This document shows, in pieces, positions 5,562 to 7,053 of a stretch of DNA of 7,053 bases. The stretch covers positions 1 through 7,053 of the forward strand of contig CAMORE010000103.1 of the NCBI GenBank assembly GCA_946623365.1, read 5' to 3'. Both the position numbers and the translations under genes were made by a program. The notes beneath the pieces are model-generated. The model saw only the letters and a program-made list of their open reading frames with translations, did no database searches and was not told where the DNA came from. The stretch is from an uncultured Acinetobacter sp. GTDB lineage: Bacteria > Cyanobacteriota > Vampirovibrionia > Gastranaerophilales > Gastranaerophilaceae. The stretch's first letter is position 1, and each line of letters begins with the position of its first letter.

Positions 5562-6927
5562 TTTTATATTAAAAAATATAAATGAAGGATATCTGGTTGG
5601 CGGTATGGTTCGTGATTTTCTTATGGGGACAAATATAGAGAAAATCAAAGACAGAGATATTTCTATTAAAGGTGCAGAGGAATTTTCAAAAAAACTTGCT
5701 CAAAGTCTTAATGCAACGCTCATAACTCTTGATAATGAAAATAAAATCTATCGTCTTATTTTAAAAGATAAAGAAAATTATCTCGATATATCTGAAATGT
5801 GCGGGAATAGCATAGAAGAAGATTTATTAAGAAGGGATTTTACTATTAATGCTATTGCTTATGATTTAAAAAATGAAAAATTTATTGATGTAACTAACGG
5901 AACAGAAGATATTAAAACAAAGCAAATTCATATAATAAAAGAAAAAAATCTTACGGATGATCCTCTTAGAATCTTAAGAGCTTTCAGATTTATGGCAACG
6001 TTAGGATTTACAATAGAAGATGAAACATTATCTATGCTAAAAAAACACGTCAGTTTAATTGTAAATCCCGCAAAAGAAAGAATACATGATGAGATAATGA
6101 AATTATTCGGCGGAATTAACACATCGGATACACTTAATAAAATGTTTGATATCGGTCTTTTAGAACTGATATTTCCATGTGTAAGCGATATGAAAAAGGT
6201 TCCAAAAAATTCTCACCACCATTTAGATTTAATATATCATTCAATAGAAACGGTAAGGCAGATAGAACTACAATACGCAAATGCAAAAAATGAAGTTAAA
6301 GAGCATTTAGACAGAGTCGATTTTGGAGGATATCCAAGAATTAATTATCTTAAACTTGCGGGCTTTTTGCACGATATCGGAAAATACTCAACATGGACTA
6401 TAGAAACAGAAAACGGCAAAGAACGCCATCGTTTTATAAAACACGATATAATCGGAGAAAAAATGGTAATTCCGCTATTAAAAGAATTGAAATTTTCAAA
6501 TAAACAGATTGATTATGTGTCTAATATGATTCGTTTTCATATATATCCCTCAAATGTCATATCATCTCCTAATTTAGACAACAAGGTTATGATGAGATAC
6601 ATAAGAAAAATAGAAAATAATGTAATTGATAATATTATTTTAGCAAAAGCAGACAGGCTTTCAGCACAAGGTCCGGATATAACAAAAGAAATAACGGAAG
6701 CTAATATAAACGGATTAAATAAACTATTGGACTTTTATATTGAAGTGAAACCTACACTAAAACCTATACCCAAGCTTCTTGACGGTAACGATATTATGAG
6801 GATTCTCAATATAAAACAATCACCACTTCTTGGAGAAATAATAAAAGAACTTCACGAAGCCCAACTAAATCAGGAAATAAATACAAAAGATGATGCTGTA
6901 GAATTTATTAAAAAATATAATAAATAA
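5545..6927 (+). CDS. cca: tRNA nucleotidyltransferase (CCA- or partial CCA-adding) with HD domain
   Basis: This is a class II nucleotidyltransferase that adds the 3' CCA (or part of it) to tRNA without a template. In the 460 residues, motif A is YLVGGMVRDFLMG (16-28) with catalytic Asp36 and Asp38 in KDRDISI. DLLRRDFTINAIAYD (93-107) and DDPLRILRAFRF (138-149) are the ribose- and base-recognition motifs, and KERIHDEIMKL (177-187) follows. An HD phosphohydrolase-type domain occupies about 220-375: His232, LAGFLHDIGK (271-280, His276/Asp277), His300 and Asp370. A short helical tail ends the protein. HD fusion is known in CCA enzymes and also in separate CC- or A-adding enzymes, so the nucleotide specificity is open. 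The ATG at 5545 lies within rsmE; a GGGG stretch about 10 nt upstream may serve as the ribosome-binding site. The next in-frame ATG would cut into motif A, so 5545 is preferred. Confidence 0.9.
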   Translation: MNIKDDFILKNINEGYLVGGMVRDFLMGTNIEKIKDRDISIKGAEEFSKKLAQSLNATLITLDNENKIYRLILKDKENYLDISEMCGNSIEEDLLRRDFTINAIAYDLKNEKFIDVTNGTEDIKTKQIHIIKEKNLTDDPLRILRAFRFMATLGFTIEDETLSMLKKHVSLIVNPAKERIHDEIMKLFGGINTSDTLNKMFDIGLLELIFPCVSDMKKVPKNSHHHLDLIYHSIETVRQIELQYANAKNEVKEHLDRVDFGGYPRINYLKLAGFLHDIGKYSTWTIETENGKERHRFIKHDIIGEKMVIPLLKELKFSNKQIDYVSNMIRFHIYPSNVISSPNLDNKVMMRYIRKIENNVIDNIILAKADRLSAQGPDITKEITEANINGLNKLLDFYIEVKPTLKPIPKLLDGNDIMRILNIKQSPLLGEIIKELHEAQLNQEINTKDDAVEFIKKYNK

Positions 6928-6950
6928 TACAATCCGGAAAAATTAAACAT

Positions 6951-6989
6951 AAAAAAAGCGGTTGATAAATTTTATCAACCGCATTTTTA
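6951..6989. terminator. Bidirectional intrinsic terminator between convergent genes
   Basis: GCGGTTGAT (6958-6966) and ATCAACCGC (6974-6982) form a perfect 9-bp stem around a 7-nt AT loop. The symmetry continues into the loop, so the arms are 12 bp on paper. A run of seven A (6951-6957) lies on one side and ATTTTTATT on the other, so the hairpin is followed by a U-tract when read in either direction. It sits 23 bp after the cca stop and about 15 bp after the stop of the minus-strand gene to the right, ending both transcripts. Confidence 0.88.
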
Positions 6990-7003
6990 TTAAAATATAA
7001 TAA

Positions 7004-7053
7004 TTATGCTTCCGGAGCTGCTTCTTCAGCAGGAGCTTCTTCTGCTTTTTCAG
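7004..7053 (-). CDS. C-terminal tail of an unidentified protein (partial)
   Basis: On the minus strand, an open frame entering from the right edge ends at a TAA (7006-7004). The visible final 15 residues, EKAEEAPAEEAAPEA, are Ala/Glu/Pro-rich with a single Lys: an acidic, flexible tail. Such tails occur on some ribosomal proteins (for example bS16 in several phyla) and on other abundant cytoplasmic proteins. The tail alone does not identify the protein. The even codon pattern and the terminator immediately downstream support a real gene. Confidence 0.6.
   Translation of the reverse strand, partial: EKAEEAPAEEAAPEA

Noticed and set aside
5928..6122. Minus-strand open frame of 64 codons
   Set aside because: It is antisense to the tRNA nucleotidyltransferase motifs; a shadow.
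1..7053. Mobile elements, CRISPR arrays, tRNA or rRNA genes
   Set aside because: No repeat-spacer pattern, transposase-like frame, terminal repeats or tRNA cloverleaf was seen in the short intergenic regions, the longest of which is 144 bp.

Overview
This is an AT-rich bacterial window with six coding regions that are complete or clearly recognisable, plus one fragment at the right edge. Coding density is high, Shine-Dalgarno sites are of the AGGAG type, and untranslated leaders appear very short (about 15-20 nt). The small protein at the left edge has a Sec signal peptide. The large central protein has an outer-membrane-like, beta-rich C-terminus, which suggests a Gram-negative-type envelope. 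My best guess is an uncultured, host-associated low-GC lineage such as Gastranaerophilales (Melainabacteria). This rests on overall style only; no marker in the window proves it.

Layout. Positions 1-2248 are on the minus strand, read from right to left: an agmatinase (speB, 2248-1412), then methylthioribose-1-phosphate isomerase (mtnA, 1336-278), then the N-terminal part of a small secreted protein (263-1, running off the window). The mtnA stop codon lies one base upstream of the strong Shine-Dalgarno of the small protein, so these two are almost certainly co-transcribed. speB and mtnA each have a recognisable promoter. A 144-bp divergent intergenic region (2249-2392) separates this group from plus-strand genes: a 789-residue protein of unknown role (2393-4762), then rsmE (16S rRNA m3U1498 methyltransferase, 4830-5561) overlapping by 17 nt a tRNA nucleotidyltransferase with an HD domain (5545-6927). 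A strong hairpin with A- and T-runs (6951-6989) ends this group and also serves the convergent gene on the right, of which only the Ala/Glu/Pro-rich C-terminal tail is visible (7053-7004).

How the genes fit. SpeB and MtnA belong to connected metabolism: agmatinase makes putrescine, and spermidine synthesis from putrescine releases methylthioadenosine, which MtnA helps recycle to methionine. RsmE and the tRNA nucleotidyltransferase are both RNA-maturation enzymes, a housekeeping pair. The unusual item is the 789-residue protein. It appears to combine a transglutaminase-like Cys-His-Asn domain, a Tyr-rich helical segment and a barrel-like beta domain holding the only two other cysteines. It has no signal peptide, and an in-frame stop just upstream rules out a longer start. 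I do not recognise it as a named family, and it is the best candidate here for something undescribed.
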